From assembly GCA_025355115.1 (NCBI GenBank), contig JANXLO010000055.1:1-5213 (forward strand): a stretch of 5,213 nt of DNA, written 5' to 3'. The notes under the pieces were generated by a model that searched no databases, had not been told where the DNA came from, and saw nothing but the letters and a program-made list of their open reading frames with translations. Numbering within the stretch: the stretch's first letter is position 1; every line of letters begins with the position of its first letter. The translations under genes were made by a program, and so were the position numbers. Source of the stretch: Chthonomonadaceae bacterium. GTDB taxonomy: Bacteria; Armatimonadota; Chthonomonadetes; Chthonomonadales; Chthonomonadaceae. This document shows, piece by piece, positions 4,489-5,213 of the stretch.

Positions 4489-5213
4489 ATGACCAATCTA
4501 CCGGAAACCACTGAAGATGCCCTGCATCGTGGAATGCAGCGCGCCAAAGTCTACGACTGGAGCGGCGCGGTGGAGGCCTTTCGCAAGGCAGTCGCGCTTG
4601 ATCCCGACAGCACCGAGGCGCGCTTCCGTCTGGGGTGGAGCCTCTGGAACCATGCCGAATCGGAGAAGCCATCGCTCGCCGATATGGCCGTCGCCTATGG
4701 CGCACAGGTGTTCGGCTTCGAGCAGACCGCATATAATGGCAAGCGCAAGTTCCAGGCCTATCGGCAGCTCCTCAACGACGCCGTCCACTACCTGCGCTCC
4801 GTTCTGGAGCGCGACGCTTCTCATGCCCGCGCCCACCACTATCTTGGCAAGTCGCTCTTCGCATTGGATCGCAAGGGAGAGGCGGAGCAGGCAGCCCGTA
4901 CGGCAGCCGTGCTCGACCCGGCCAACGCCAGCTATACCGCCTATGCTCGGCAGTTCGAGCAAGCGGGCACCCCGCCGCCCGTCCTGGCCCCTGAGACGGA
5001 TGTCACACAGTTGAGCTGGGATGATCTGGTGCTCAACCCGAAGACCAAACGTGAGCTGAGGCAGATGCAGCTGATGCTGGAGAAGCCCGATCTAGCGCAG
5101 GAGCTCGGGGTGCAGTCCCCAAGCGGCATTCTGCTCAAAGGCCCGCCCGGCACCGGAAAAACGACCATCGCCCGCATACTGGCGAACGAGGCGAAGTGCA
5201 ACTTCTTTTCCAT
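4489..5213 (+). CDS. TPR-containing AAA+ ATPase, 3' end beyond the window
   Basis: An open frame of 241 codons runs from the ATG at 4489 to the window edge without a stop. Residues about 12-55 (RAKVYDWSGAVEAFRKAVALDPDS) form a TPR unit. Residues about 97-148 (AVHYLRSVLERD, ARAHHYLGKSLFALDRKGEAEQAARTAAVLDP) form one to two more. After a Pro-rich linker (162-168), an AAA+ domain begins with SWDDLVLNPKTKREL and continues to ILLKGPPGTGKTTIARILA, with the Walker A motif at 218-225 (GPPGTGKT). This resembles the classical AAA clade (SpoVK, FtsH, VCP and Vps4-like), in which ATP hydrolysis drives protein remodelling by a hexameric ring; the TPRs would bind partner proteins. Walker B, sensor residues and any protease domain lie beyond the window, so the subtype cannot be set. 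The region between the TPR units (about 56-95) is not TPR-like. There is no signal peptide. It starts 11 bp after mqnD with GGAG spaced 5 nt from the ATG. Confidence 0.85.
   Translation, partial: MTNLPETTEDALHRGMQRAKVYDWSGAVEAFRKAVALDPDSTEARFRLGWSLWNHAESEKPSLADMAVAYGAQVFGFEQTAYNGKRKFQAYRQLLNDAVHYLRSVLERDASHARAHHYLGKSLFALDRKGEAEQAARTAAVLDPANASYTAYARQFEQAGTPPPVLAPETDVTQLSWDDLVLNPKTKRELRQMQLMLEKPDLAQELGVQSPSGILLKGPPGTGKTTIARILANEAKCNFFS

Noticed and set aside
3986..4732. A 248-codon minus-strand frame across mqnD and the AAA+ gene
   Set aside because: It overlaps two real plus-strand genes, is Arg-rich at one end as shadow frames are, and has no recognised domain.
4517..5014. A 165-codon plus-strand frame inside the AAA+ gene
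   Set aside because: It is a Ser/Pro/Arg-rich alternative frame of the TPR region; the frame from 4489 has TPR and Walker A motifs.

Overview
The window is about 5.2 kb of moderately GC-rich bacterial chromosome with ordinary protein-coding genes. No rRNA, tRNA, CRISPR array, insertion sequence or phage gene was seen. A futalosine-pathway menaquinone gene (mqnD), a clade-2 catalase C-terminus, a Gly/Ser-rich secreted protein and a TPR-AAA+ ATPase occur together. This would suit a soil-type Acidobacteriota such as Terriglobus, Edaphobacter or Granulicella, but that placement is a weak inference from recalled similarity.

Layout, left to right. (1) Positions 59-442 (+) hold the last ~125 residues of a KatE/HPII-type catalase, namely its DJ-1/PfpI-like C-terminal domain. 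The frame is closed by a stop just upstream, so it looks like a remnant or frameshifted end of katE. (2) A strong bidirectional terminator hairpin (508-537) and a second inverted repeat (565-580) separate it from a convergent gene. (3) Positions 593-1141 (-) encode a small secreted protein with a signal peptide, a natural Gly/Ser linker and a beta-rich domain of unknown function. (4) Positions 1332-2768 (-) encode an unusual fusion of a RimJ-type GNAT domain and a tandem GNAT pair. It is interrupted by one in-frame TGA (2556-2558) with the frame and similarity intact on both sides. (5) Positions 2817-3173 (-) encode an IsdG/ABM-fold monooxygenase that keeps the Asn-Trp-His triad of IsdG-type heme oxygenases. 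It lies 48 bp upstream of the GNAT gene, probably in the same operon. (6) Positions 3174-3613 are a divergent intergenic region with good promoter-like and operator-like sequences. (7) mqnD (3614-4477, +) is followed after 11 bp by a TPR-AAA+ ATPase gene (4489 onward) that runs off the window.

How they work together: mqnD and the AAA+ gene look co-transcribed and possibly translationally coupled. MqnD makes the dihydroxynaphthoate precursor of menaquinone; any role of the ATPase in that is unknown. The ABM monooxygenase and the GNAT fusion form a divergent unit. I found no convincing multi-gene undescribed system. The most notable items are the interrupted triple-GNAT fusion, the heme-oxygenase-like triad, and the structured divergent regulatory region.
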